Source: WVXT01 sp964345635
GTDB taxonomy: Bacteria > UBA6262 > WVXT01
Assembly: GCA_964345635.1 (NCBI GenBank)
Contig: CAYFRM010000066.1
Location: 1-19,879 of the forward strand
DNA length: 19,879 bases
Direction: 5' to 3'
In this document: piece after piece, positions 1 through 7,119 of the stretch
Layout: each line of letters begins with the position of its first letter
How positions within the stretch are numbered: the first letter of the stretch is position 1
Notes under the pieces: model-generated
Told to the model about the DNA's origin: nothing
The model's input: only the letters and a program-made list of their open reading frames with translations
Database searches by the model: none
Made by a program: the position numbers and the translations under genes

Positions 1-421
1 TTACTCTTTCTACTGCTGCCTGAGCCTTATTCTGTCTAAGATTCTTTTCCTGACAGAGCAGATGTCGATTGATGTTACTATCTTCAAAGGACTCTCCATC
101 AACTACTACAAGATGTCCCGCGCCGATCCTGGCCAAAAGCTCCGTGACCGTTCCTCCCAGACCTCCGGCGCCAGCTATGACCACTTTTGAGCGGAGTAGC
201 TTGATTTGTCCCTCGATTCCCACTGTTCCCATATTTCTCTGATAGCGTTCGGGAACTACTCCCTTCTCTAAGGCAGCAATTTCTACTTCTTTTCCCAGAA
301 CTTTCTTCTTATCAGCAAGTTTTCTTACAGCCTTAATAGAGAGGCTTTGATACTCCTTTCCATCGGGAGCGATTGCCTTTTGGACCAGGCTTTCTATTTC
401 CTCAAAAAGTCGATTTGCCAT
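1..421 (-). CDS. ThiF/MoeB/HesA-family E1-like adenylyltransferase, N-terminal 140 codons (runs off left edge)
   Basis: Translating the minus strand from the ATG at 421-419 gives an open frame to the window edge. Residues about 57-70 (PERYQRNMGTVGIEGQ) are followed by a Rossmann nucleotide-binding motif GAGGLGG at about 84-90, an acidic residue at the end of the next strand (VVVDGE, D108), and the SNINRH segment at 115-120. These are the hallmarks of E1-like enzymes that adenylate the C-terminus of a sulfur-carrier or ubiquitin-like protein, as MoeB, ThiF and HesA do. About 57 charged residues precede the core, longer than in classical MoeB or ThiF. The catalytic cysteine and zinc-binding cysteines would lie outside the window, so the subfamily cannot be given. 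It is divergently transcribed from surE. Confidence 0.85.
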   Translation of the reverse strand, partial: MANRLFEEIESLVQKAIAPDGKEYQSLSIKAVRKLADKKKVLGKEVEIAALEKGVVPERYQRNMGTVGIEGQIKLLRSKVVIAGAGGLGGTVTELLARIGAGHLVVVDGESFEDSNINRHLLCQEKNLRQNKAQAAVERV

Positions 422-468
422 AGTTTCAACACCCGCAATCTTATGTAGATTTTACTCAGGTTAAAGAA

Positions 469-498
469 AAAATATCATAAATTAGCTGCTACTGTCAA
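469..498 (-). promoter_or_regulatory. Candidate sigma-70-type promoter for the ThiF-family gene
   Basis: On the minus strand a perfect TTGACA (498-493) is followed after 18 bases by TATTTT (474-469). It faces the ThiF-family start at 421, leaving a leader of about 40 nt. The -35 is excellent and the -10 only fair. Confidence 0.45.
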
Positions 499-510
499 CT
501 TAAATTTATG

Positions 511-539
511 TTGATTTTGTCTAAGAGTTTTGTTATTAT
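511..539 (+). promoter_or_regulatory. Sigma-70-type promoter for the surE-coaX operon
   Basis: TTGATT (511-516) and TATTAT (534-539) are separated by exactly 17 bases, each one mismatch from consensus. Transcription would start near 546, about 29 nt before the surE ATG. It is back to back with the minus-strand promoter. Confidence 0.6.
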
Positions 540-574
540 GAATTGTTAGCTGTCAAAATGGGTGGGAAATAGAA

Positions 575-1348
575 ATGCGGATTCTGGTTACTAACGATGA
601 TGGAATACAGGGTAGAGGTGTTGAGCAACTGGTGCGAGCATTATCCGGACTTGGTGAGGTTTACGTTGTCCTGCCCGACCAGCAGAGGTCCAGTACCAGC
701 CACACTTTGACCCTTGATAAGCCTCTACGGATTCAAAAACTGGAAGAAAAGAGATTCCTGGTGAATGGGACTCCCTCAGATTGCGTGAGACTGGGCATAT
801 TGGGTCTGATGAAGGAGGATGTAGAGTTGGTAGTTGCTGGGATAAATAACGGTCCCAACCTTGGTGACGATGTGACTTATTCGGGAACAGTGGGAGCAGC
901 CTTAGAGGGAACTCTGTTGGAGGTTCCCTCCTTTGCCATATCCTTAGCTGTCACAGGTGGATACCACTTTGAAGTGGCGGCAAATTTTGGCCGTTTTCTG
1001 GCTGAGAAGATTATGCAGCAAGGCTTGCCTAAGAACGTCTATCTTAACGTGAATATCCCCGATTTACCTCGGGAAGAAATTCAGGGAGTAGAAATGACAA
1101 GGCAAGGGAAGAGAATCTATGGTAAAGAGATTCAGGAACGCAGGGACCCTCGTGGAGAAAAGTATTATTGGATTGCTGGTGAGAATATTTCCGGAATCTC
1201 TGAACAGGGCACGGACTTTGCTGCCATTGAGCATAAGAAAATATCGATTACACCCCTCTCTGTTGACCATACCGATTATGGAATGGTAGAAGATTTGAAG
1301 AGATGGAATCTTAATTGGAAAAAAGCTGTTAGTGGAGAATTGACTTGA
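575..1348 (+). CDS. surE: 5'/3'-nucleotidase SurE
   Basis: This 257-residue protein is the usual length for SurE, a metal-dependent phosphatase that removes phosphate from nucleoside 5'- and 3'-monophosphates. The N-terminus MRILVTNDDGI carries the metal-binding Asp pair (D8, D9). The Ser of the RSSTS segment (about 39-42) and the signature GINNGPNLGDDVTYSGTVG (about 89-107) with its metal-binding Asn are all present, so the enzyme should be active. The ATG at 575 follows a purine-rich GGTGGGAAATAG stretch that can serve as ribosome-binding site. It is the first gene of the operon, and its stop codon overlaps the start of uvrB (TTGA at 1345-1348), so translational coupling is likely. Confidence 0.97.
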   Translation: MRILVTNDDGIQGRGVEQLVRALSGLGEVYVVLPDQQRSSTSHTLTLDKPLRIQKLEEKRFLVNGTPSDCVRLGILGLMKEDVELVVAGINNGPNLGDDVTYSGTVGAALEGTLLEVPSFAISLAVTGGYHFEVAANFGRFLAEKIMQQGLPKNVYLNVNIPDLPREEIQGVEMTRQGKRIYGKEIQERRDPRGEKYYWIAGENISGISEQGTDFAAIEHKKISITPLSVDHTDYGMVEDLKRWNLNWKKAVSGELT

Positions 1349-3354
1349 AGTTCAAATTGATTTCAGATTTTGTGCCTCGGGGAGACCAACCCCAGGCAGT
1401 TGAGGAGCTTGGTGAAGGAATTCTACGCGCAGAAAGGGGTCAGGTCTTACTTGGTGTGACCGGCTCCGGGAAGACCTTCACTATGGCCAATGTGATGGCC
1501 AATGTTAATAGACCTACTTTAGTAATCTCTCATAATAAGACCCTGGCGGCGCAGCTCTATTCCGAATTTAAGCAATTCTTCCCGGAAAATAGCGTAGAGT
1601 ACTTTGTAAGCTATTACGATTATTACCAACCCGAGGCCTATGTTCCCCAGACCGATACGTATATAGAGAAGGATGCTTCCATTAACGAACAGATTGACCG
1701 GTTAAGGCTAAAAGCAACCAGCTCTCTTTTAGAAAGGAGAGACGTTATCATTGTAGCTTCTGTATCCTGTATCTATGGCATCGGTTCCCCCGAGGAATGG
1801 AAGGAGTCTCTGGTCATTCTGCTCAAGGGTAACTCCTATCCCCGTCAGGATTTGCTGAGGGATTTGGTAAATATCCAGTATCAGAGAAACGACATCGATT
1901 TCTCTCGAGGAAATTTCAGGGTCAGGGGAGATGTTGTGGAAATATATCCTGCCTATCTGGAAACTGCTCTCAGGGTAGAATTTTTTGGTGACGAGATTGA
2001 GAGAATAGCGGAAATCGACCCTTTAACTGGTAAAGTTCTTACAGACAAAGACAAAGTATATGTATATCCGGCAAAACATTTTGTCACCACCAGGCCCAGG
2101 CTGGAAGAGGCTATAAAGGCGATAAAGAAAGAACTGGCGGAAAGATTGAAGGAGTTAAAGTCTCAGAATAAATTACTGGAAGCCCAGAGATTAGAGACCA
2201 GGACAAACTACGATATTGAAATTATGCGTGAGGTAGGTTATTGTACTGGAATTGAGAATTATTCCAGGCATCTGTCGGGAAGAAAGCCGGGAGAGCCCCC
2301 ATCCTGTCTGATTAACTATTTCCCGCAGGACTTCCTGACGATTATCGATGAATCTCACGTTACTATTCCTCAACTGAACGGTATGTATAACGGAGACCGC
2401 TCCAGAAAAGAGACCCTTGTGGAATATGGCTTTCGCTTGCCCAGTGCTCTGGACAATCGGCCCTTAAAATTTGCTGAATTTGAAAGACTGGTCAATCAAG
2501 TCATCTATGTTTCAGCTACACCAGCTCCTTATGAGCTGAAGAAAGCGAAAGGTGTTGTGGTAGAGCAGGTCATAAGACCTACTGGATTGGTCGATCCAGC
2601 AGTGGAAATAAGGCCCACCGAGGGTCAGGTCGATGACTTGATTAAAGAGATTGAGAAAAGAATGGAAAGGAGAGAGAGGGTCCTGGTTACTACCTTGACT
2701 AAGCGAATGGCGGAAGATTTATGTTCTTTCCTTGTGGAAAAGGGTCTACGCGTGCGCTATCTCCATTCAGAGATTGAAACTTTAAACAGGGTAGAGATTT
2801 TGAGAGACCTCAGGAAAGGTGAATTTGACTGTCTGGTGGGAATAAACCTGTTAAGGGAAGGGCTCGATTTGCCAGAGGTCTCTTTGGTGGCTGTACTGGA
2901 TGCGGATAAAGAGGGGTTCTTGAGGTCTGAAACTTCCTTGATACAGGTTTGCGGGAGGGCAGCTCGCAACGTAAATGGCGAAGTAATTATGTACGCAGAT
3001 GGGGTGACTCAGTCGATGCGCCGTGCCATCACAGAAATGGACCGCAGGCGTAAGAAACAAATAGACTATAATGAGAAATTACACATTACTCCCAAGACGA
3101 TTCAGAAAGCAATCAGGGAAGAAGAAGAGTTTATCGATGAAACGAAACAGAGAGCTTACGGAATTCTACGCGAGAGGGGCTACGATTATTTAACCGAAGA
3201 GCAGGCGCCCCGGGTCTTAAAGGAGCTTGAGCACCAGATGCGCGTAGCCGCAGACAACCTTGATTTTGAGCTGGCGGCGATACTAAGAGACAAGATTTTT
3301 GAGTTGAAAGGGCTCTCACATAGGAAGAGACTGAAATCAGGAGCTAAGAGATAG
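1345..3354 (+). CDS. uvrB: UvrABC excision repair, subunit B
   Basis: UvrB is the damage-verifying helicase-like subunit of bacterial nucleotide excision repair; it is loaded by UvrA and recruits UvrC. At 669 residues it has the family's normal length. Visible motifs are Walker A GVTGSGKT (37-44), the Tyr-rich beta-hairpin region that clamps DNA (YYDYYQPEAYVPQTDTYIEK, about 90-109), the helicase motif IDESH, the C-terminal helicase half (GINLLREGLDLPEVSLV and QVCGRAARN), and a C-terminal UVR domain (ELEHQMRVAADNLDFELAA) that contacts UvrC. The start is TTG at 1345, overlapping the surE stop; GGAG at 1333-1336 gives suitable spacing and the N-terminus KFKLISDFVPRGDQPQA matches the family. No uvrA or uvrC lies in the window. 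Confidence 0.98.
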   Translation: MKFKLISDFVPRGDQPQAVEELGEGILRAERGQVLLGVTGSGKTFTMANVMANVNRPTLVISHNKTLAAQLYSEFKQFFPENSVEYFVSYYDYYQPEAYVPQTDTYIEKDASINEQIDRLRLKATSSLLERRDVIIVASVSCIYGIGSPEEWKESLVILLKGNSYPRQDLLRDLVNIQYQRNDIDFSRGNFRVRGDVVEIYPAYLETALRVEFFGDEIERIAEIDPLTGKVLTDKDKVYVYPAKHFVTTRPRLEEAIKAIKKELAERLKELKSQNKLLEAQRLETRTNYDIEIMREVGYCTGIENYSRHLSGRKPGEPPSCLINYFPQDFLTIIDESHVTIPQLNGMYNGDRSRKETLVEYGFRLPSALDNRPLKFAEFERLVNQVIYVSATPAPYELKKAKGVVVEQVIRPTGLVDPAVEIRPTEGQVDDLIKEIEKRMERRERVLVTTLTKRMAEDLCSFLVEKGLRVRYLHSEIETLNRVEILRDLRKGEFDCLVGINLLREGLDLPEVSLVAVLDADKEGFLRSETSLIQVCGRAARNVNGEVIMYADGVTQSMRRAITEMDRRRKKQIDYNEKLHITPKTIQKAIREEEEFIDETKQRAYGILRERGYDYLTEEQAPRVLKELEHQMRVAADNLDFELAAILRDKIFELKGLSHRKRLKSGAKR

Positions 3355-3414
3355 TCTATTCATCATTTTATTGATAGCTACTGTGAGAAATTAGGTTAAG
3401 AAGAGAGGAAAACA

Positions 3415-3678
3415 ATGAGTCGGAAGAAAACGCCACGAGAGGATTTAGTCAAAATTGGCGAGATAGCTAAGCTTGCGGGTGTATTGCCGTCAACCGTGAG
3501 GTATTATAGGCAGATCGGCTTGGTGGAAGCAGCTGGCACTACGCCTGGAGGCCAAAAACTTTACGACAAAGAAGATACATTGAGCAGGATTCGGATGATT
3601 AAGAAAATTGAAAAGGAACGTCTACCTTTACGGACAATTAAAAAAGTCATTGAGAATCACAGGGCAAAAAAATTGTAA
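3415..3678 (+). CDS. Short MerR-type winged-helix DNA-binding protein
   Basis: This 87-residue protein is almost entirely a MerR-type DNA-binding domain. Residues 11-36 (LVKIGEIAKLAGVLPSTVRYYRQIGL) form the helix-turn-helix with the TVRYY signature. The wing follows (TPGGQKLYDKED), then two helices (SRIRMIKKIEKERLPLRTIKKVIE). It lacks the long dimerisation helix and the effector domain with metal-binding cysteines of full MerR proteins, so it may be a constitutive or accessory DNA-binding protein. The ATG at 3415 follows GAGAGGAA (3403-3410). It sits 60 bp after uvrB and 35 bp before nadC in the same orientation. It could regulate this operon, but nothing in the sequence proves a target. Confidence 0.85.
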   Translation: MSRKKTPREDLVKIGEIAKLAGVLPSTVRYYRQIGLVEAAGTTPGGQKLYDKEDTLSRIRMIKKIEKERLPLRTIKKVIENHRAKKL

Positions 3679-3713
3679 TATAAGCGTGGGTTGATCCAGA
3701 GACGGAGGAAGAT

Positions 3714-4640
3714 GTGAACCTTGATTTAAACAAGATTAGGCCAATTGTTGAAAATGCGCTGCGGGAAGATTTAGGAAGGGGAGATATTACCACCGATTTG
3801 CTTGTGCCAAAAACGGAAGCGGTGAAGGCAAAGATAGTAGCTAGGGAATCGGGGGTGGTTGCCGGGTTAGGAGTGGGTGAAGAGGTGTTCAAAGCCGTAG
3901 GGAACCTGATTGTTGGAAAAGCGAGAAAAGGAACGAGAATCAAATTCAAAAAGATGGTGAAAGACGGAAAAGAAGTAAAGAAAGGAGAGATTCTAGCAGA
4001 AGTTGGAGGAAGTGCCCAGGTGGTACTTACAGGAGAAAGGACAGCGTTAAACTTTTTGCAGCATCTTTCAGGGATTGCCACACTGACGCGAAAATATGTA
4101 AAGGCTATTAAATCGACCACCCCGCGAGGAAAAGCAAAAATTTATGATACGAGGAAAACGCTGCCCGGCCTAAGATATCTGGAGAAGTATGCAGTCAGTT
4201 GCGGCGGTGGATATAACCATCGCATGGGCCTCTATGATATGGTACTGATTAAGGATAATCACTGGCGCGTATTAGGCGCTCATGAGGGAGAGAAAGTTCC
4301 TGGCAACTGGAATTTGCAGCAGATAAAAAAGAAGATTCCCCGTGGCATTAAAATAGAAGTGGAAGTCGATGGTCTCAACGAACTGAAGAGAGCATTAGCC
4401 ATGGATGTGGATATTGTTATGCTCGACAATATGAAATTTCCTGTTTTGAAAAAGGCAGTAGCAATGGTTAGAATGTCACGCCAGAGAAGGGGGACAAAAA
4501 GTCCGGCTATTGAGGTCTCGGGGAAGATAAATTTAGACAGTATCAAACAGATCGCTCGTCTGGGAGTGGATCGGATATCTGTGGGAGAGATTACTCATTC
4601 AGCCAGGGCACTAGATATAAGTTTGGATATTGTGGCGTAG
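3714..4640 (+). CDS. nadC: Nicotinate-nucleotide pyrophosphorylase (carboxylating), QPRTase
   Basis: NadC converts quinolinate and PRPP to nicotinate mononucleotide, CO2 and pyrophosphate in de novo NAD synthesis. The protein has 308 residues, slightly longer than typical (about 280-290). Family motifs are ENALREDLGRGDITTDLL (13-30), GERTALNFLQHLSGIAT (107-123), the phosphate/quinolinate loop DTRKTLPGLR (145-154), GGGYNHRMGLYD (164-175), KDNH (180-183), and near the end VEVDGL and DIVMLDNM. These are the substrate-binding residues, so it should be functional. The start is GTG at 3714 with GGAGGA at 3704-3709. No nadA or nadB is in the window. A perfect 9-bp hairpin spans its stop codon. Confidence 0.96.
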   Translation: MNLDLNKIRPIVENALREDLGRGDITTDLLVPKTEAVKAKIVARESGVVAGLGVGEEVFKAVGNLIVGKARKGTRIKFKKMVKDGKEVKKGEILAEVGGSAQVVLTGERTALNFLQHLSGIATLTRKYVKAIKSTTPRGKAKIYDTRKTLPGLRYLEKYAVSCGGGYNHRMGLYDMVLIKDNHWRVLGAHEGEKVPGNWNLQQIKKKIPRGIKIEVEVDGLNELKRALAMDVDIVMLDNMKFPVLKKAVAMVRMSRQRRGTKSPAIEVSGKINLDSIKQIARLGVDRISVGEITHSARALDISLDIVA

Positions 4641-4648
4641 CCACAATA
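4628..4648 (+). other. Hairpin spanning the nadC stop codon
   Basis: TATTGTGGC (4628-4636) and GCCACAATA (4640-4648) pair perfectly over 9 bp around a 3-base loop, and the nadC TAG (4638-4640) lies at the loop. No U-run follows, so this is not a simple terminator. A second small hairpin (TGGTGG/CCACCA, 4668-4681) lies just before the birA start. The pair may tune translation or processing between nadC and birA. Confidence 0.5.
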
Positions 4649-4698
4649 AACAGTGGAATAGACAGCCTGGTGGTTCCACCAAGAAGCAAGGTGGAGAA

Positions 4699-5496
4699 GT
4701 GAAAAAAGTAGGCAAAAGAATTTCTGGCAGGTCGTCACAAATAATAGGGAGAAAAATATTTCGTTACAAAAGAGTTAATTCCACTCAGGATAAGGCAAAG
4801 AAGTTTGCAAAGAAGGGCCTTGCTGAGGGTACGGCTATTATTGCAGAAATCCAGACGCAGGGAAAGGGTCGCCTGGGGAGAAGATGGGTTTCGCCAAAAG
4901 GGGGTATCTGGGTATCTATTATCTTGCGTCCCGAAATAACCTCGATGGAGACGCCAAAAATAACTATGATTGGTGGGCTTGCTGTAGCAAAGGCAATAGC
5001 CGAACTCTTCAGACTGGAAGCGAAGCTTAAATGGCCAAACGATGTTCTCGTTCGCACGATTCCAGGTAGTGAATTCAAGAAAGTGTGCGGGGTGCTTACG
5101 GAGGCACTCTCGGGAGCTGGTAGGGTTAATTATGTTATTACAGGGCTGGGAATCAACGTGAACAATCGTATGCCCCCGGGATTGCGGGATACAGCAGTTT
5201 CTCTCAAGGAGGCAACAGGCAGCAACTTATCCCGACAGAAACTTTTGAGAAGGGTGCTGGAAAAGTTTGATAAATACTATCTGGATTTTAAGAAGCTCGG
5301 TATGGGCCCAATTTTGAAAGAGTGTAAAAGGATATCGGCTGTGCTGGATAGGGAAGTTAAGATTGAATGCGTGGATGAGGTCATTGAAGGTAAAGCCCTG
5401 GATATAGATGAGTACGGAGCTTTGATTGTAGAGACAGATGAAGGCAGGAAAAGAGTTGTTGCTGGCGACGTGACAATACTATCGAAAATTCTTTAG
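4699..5496 (+). CDS. birA: Biotin--[acetyl-CoA-carboxylase] ligase, catalytic type without DNA-binding domain
   Basis: The enzyme makes biotinyl-AMP and attaches biotin to a lysine of carboxyl-carrier proteins. In the 265-residue form, NSTQDKAKKFA (27-37) leads to the biotin/ATP loop GKGRLGRRWVSPKGGIW (55-71), the KWPNDV motif (111-116), a GLGINVN segment and a C-terminal SH3-like domain (GKALDIDEYGALIVETDEG). There is no N-terminal helix-turn-helix, so unlike E. coli BirA it should not act as a repressor. The frame is open upstream to 4630 (TTG), but that extension overlaps nadC and is low-complexity; I prefer GTG at 4699, preceded by GGTGGAG. That site is only 2-3 nt away, so the exact start is uncertain. 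It lies between nadC and coaX, all three being cofactor genes. Confidence 0.93.
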   Translation: MKKVGKRISGRSSQIIGRKIFRYKRVNSTQDKAKKFAKKGLAEGTAIIAEIQTQGKGRLGRRWVSPKGGIWVSIILRPEITSMETPKITMIGGLAVAKAIAELFRLEAKLKWPNDVLVRTIPGSEFKKVCGVLTEALSGAGRVNYVITGLGINVNNRMPPGLRDTAVSLKEATGSNLSRQKLLRRVLEKFDKYYLDFKKLGMGPILKECKRISAVLDREVKIECVDEVIEGKALDIDEYGALIVETDEGRKRVVAGDVTILSKIL

Positions 5497-5498
5497 TT

Positions 5499-5516
5499 GT
5501 CCCGATGAATCGGGAC
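5499..5516 (+). repeat. Perfect inverted repeat GTCCCGAT-GA-ATCGGGAC
   Basis: An 8-bp perfect inverted repeat begins 2 bases after the birA stop and ends 28 bases before the coaX start. It is GC-rich, has no U-tract after it, and resembles short palindromic units found between genes in many bacteria. It may be an mRNA-stabilising or processing hairpin. Other copies were not seen in this window. Confidence 0.55.
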
Positions 5517-5544
5517 GAAGCTTTGCGTTACAAAGGGAAGATGT

Positions 5545-6321
5545 ATGCTTCTGGTGATTGATATTGGCAATACGAGTATTTCCTTTGGTGTCTATGATGG
5601 GAAGAAACTGAAAGAGAGCCGAAGAATTTCAACAAGTACGGAAAAGACTCCAGATGAGTATGGAGCAGAAATCCTAAATTTCTTCGATTCTGGAAAAATC
5701 GACAGAAAAAAAATTTCTGGTGTTGCTATATCCTGTGTAGTTCCTTCCCTGTTACCATTTTTTGAAGAGATTTCTCGGAGACATTTTCGCATCAAGCCCC
5801 TCGTGGTCGGCCGGGAGGGTGAGCTGGGGATGACTGTTTTGTATGATAATCCTAAAGAAGTAGGAGCTGACAGACTCTCCACCAGTATAGCTGCTTTCGA
5901 ATTGTATAAAGGCCCGGTCATAGTAGTCGATTTCGGTACGGCTACAACTTTTGATGTAATCAGCGCGAAGGGAGAATATGTTGGGGGAGTGATTGCGCCG
6001 GGGGTTGGTATTTCTTGTCAGGCGCTTTTTGAAAAAGCAGCTCAACTGCCGCTTGTAGAAGCAGCTAAACCAGAAAGTGTAATTGGTAAGAACACCAGAA
6101 AGAGTATGCAGGCAGGAATAGTATATGGTTCGATCGGACAGGTTAGAGAGATACTTTCCAGAATAAAGAGAGAAATCGGAGGGGAACCCAAAATTGTGGC
6201 TACTGGTGGATACGCCAGTCTTATCGCGCCAGAAATAGAGATGATAGGTACAGTGAATCAAGATCTGGTGCTGGAAGGCTTGAGGATAATCTGGGAGCGA
6301 AACTGTGGAGGCCAAAAATAG
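5545..6321 (+). CDS. coaX: Type III pantothenate kinase
   Basis: CoaX phosphorylates pantothenate, the first step of coenzyme A synthesis. It belongs to the ASKHA fold and is insensitive to CoA feedback. The 258 residues match the family. Seen are the N-terminal phosphate-1 motif MLLVIDIGNTSISFGVYDG, VGADR (106-110) at the pantothenate/dimer site, the phosphate-2 motif VVDFGTATTFDVI (127-139), GGVIAPGVGIS (147-157) and ATGGYA near the C-terminus. The ATG at 5545 has AAGGGAAG (5533-5540) upstream; the N-terminal motif begins immediately, which fixes the start. It is the last gene of the surE operon, followed by a 470-bp spacer before groES. Confidence 0.96.
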   Translation: MLLVIDIGNTSISFGVYDGKKLKESRRISTSTEKTPDEYGAEILNFFDSGKIDRKKISGVAISCVVPSLLPFFEEISRRHFRIKPLVVGREGELGMTVLYDNPKEVGADRLSTSIAAFELYKGPVIVVDFGTATTFDVISAKGEYVGGVIAPGVGISCQALFEKAAQLPLVEAAKPESVIGKNTRKSMQAGIVYGSIGQVREILSRIKREIGGEPKIVATGGYASLIAPEIEMIGTVNQDLVLEGLRIIWERNCGGQK

Positions 6322-6620
6322 GTATGTGGATTTTGTGGAAAAGTCTGTGAATAACTTTGAAATTGTTAGCGACAAGATATCAAACCATACAGTAAAGTGC
6401 AGGGTCGCCTAGGCCGGTCACACTTTCCCCATCCCGTCCCGGTATCAGGGTGGGGTAGGGCGACGGGGTGGGCACTCAATAGTCACTCCAGTGAGTGCCC
6501 GACCAGATATCGTTTTGCTATTGGTTAAGTTGCGCTAGCAAAAAATGAAGAAAAAAGGAGCATTTGGAAGAAAAATGAAGATTTTTTAAAACATGGTCAA
6601 ATTATGGTTATTTTTGTTTC
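6322..6620. other. Spacer after coaX with G-rich track and strong inverted repeats
   Basis: No credible gene is present. Four structures are visible. CCCATCCCGTC (6428-6438) pairs with GACGGGGTGGG (6462-6472) with one wobble. Five G-runs at 6448-6472 satisfy a G-quadruplex pattern. GGGCACTCA (6470-6478) pairs perfectly with TGAGTGCCC (6492-6500) over a 13-base loop. TGCAGGGTCGCCTAGG (6398-6413) recurs with two changes at 6690-6705. The 9-bp hairpin could terminate coaX transcription but lacks a good U-run. The stretch 6530-6620 is simply AT-rich and leads to the groES promoter. Confidence 0.5.
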
Positions 6621-6649
6621 TTGACTTATTTACTTGAAAAATATATATT
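6621..6649 (+). promoter_or_regulatory. groESL promoter
   Basis: TTGACT (6621-6626) and TATATT (6644-6649) are separated by 17 bases, a near-consensus vegetative sigma-70 promoter. The CIRCE operator starts at the next base and would cover the transcription start near 6656. The predicted leader is about 139 nt. Confidence 0.85.
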
Positions 6650-6676
6650 TTAGCACTCTCGCCATACGAGTGCTAA
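6650..6676 (+). promoter_or_regulatory. CIRCE operator (HrcA binding site)
   Basis: TTAGCACTC (6650-6658), nine spacer bases, then GAGTGCTAA (6668-6676): an exact match to the CIRCE consensus. CIRCE is bound by the heat-shock repressor HrcA, whose activity depends on GroEL, giving feedback control of groESL. Its position directly after the -10 element fits repression by occlusion. No hrcA gene is in the window. Confidence 0.97.
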
Positions 6677-6794
6677 TTACCTCGCAACCTGCAGCGTCGC
6701 CTGGGAAATCCACCTGTGGCGTGGTCCTTCGGCGAAATGTTGCGGCTACTGCCACTCTTATTACGGGCATATCTTGGAAAGGAGGAAAAGCTCA

Positions 6795-7082
6795 ATGAAG
6801 GTCAGACCGCTGGGTGATCGAGTTCTGGTGAAACCTTTGGAAGTAGAGGAAAAGAAGAAGGGCGGGATTATCATTCCCGACACTGCCAAAGAGAAACCTC
6901 AGGAGGGTAAAGTTATTGCAGTGGGAAAGGGTAAGATTACTGAAGAGGGAAAAACGCTTCCCTTAAACGTCAAAGTGGGGGACAAAATACTTTATGGGAA
7001 GTACTCCGGTAATGAAATAAAGATAGATGATGAAGACTACCTGATTGTAAGAGAAGAGGATATACTGGGAATTATTGAATAA
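6795..7082 (+). CDS. groES: Co-chaperonin GroES
   Basis: GroES is the heptameric lid that closes the GroEL folding chamber in the cytoplasm. The 95-residue protein begins MKVRPLGDRVLVKPLEVEEKKKGGIIIPDTAKEKPQEG, covering the first beta-strand and the mobile loop (KGGIIIPD) that binds GroEL. It ends with the conserved KYSGNEIKIDDEDYLIVREEDILGII. The frame is open upstream to a TTG at 6774, but ATG at 6795 is the family start and has GGAGG (6781-6785) 9 nt before it. It is controlled by the CIRCE element and promoter just upstream. groEL follows after 88 bp. Confidence 0.98.
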   Translation: MKVRPLGDRVLVKPLEVEEKKKGGIIIPDTAKEKPQEGKVIAVGKGKITEEGKTLPLNVKVGDKILYGKYSGNEIKIDDEDYLIVREEDILGIIE

Positions 7083-7119
7083 AGAATATACACGAATGGT
7101 GAGTTCATAAGTTGAAATA

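Noticed and set aside
3647..4120. Reverse-strand open frame of 157 codons opposite nadC
   Set aside because: Low-complexity Ser/Thr/Phe translation opposite a clear nadC.
4630..4698. Upstream TTG start for birA at 4630
   Set aside because: The extra 23 residues overlap the nadC end and contain no family sequence, and no ribosome-binding site precedes the TTG; GTG at 4699 is better.
5752..6375. Reverse-strand open frame of 207 codons opposite coaX
   Set aside because: coaX on the plus strand has full family motifs over the same bases; the reverse translation is Ser/Phe/Tyr-rich with no motif.
6470..6500. The 9-bp GGGCACTCA/TGAGTGCCC hairpin as a CIRCE element
   Set aside because: It contains GCACTC/GAGTGC but lacks the TTA/TAA ends and has a 13-base spacer; the true CIRCE is at 6650-6676.
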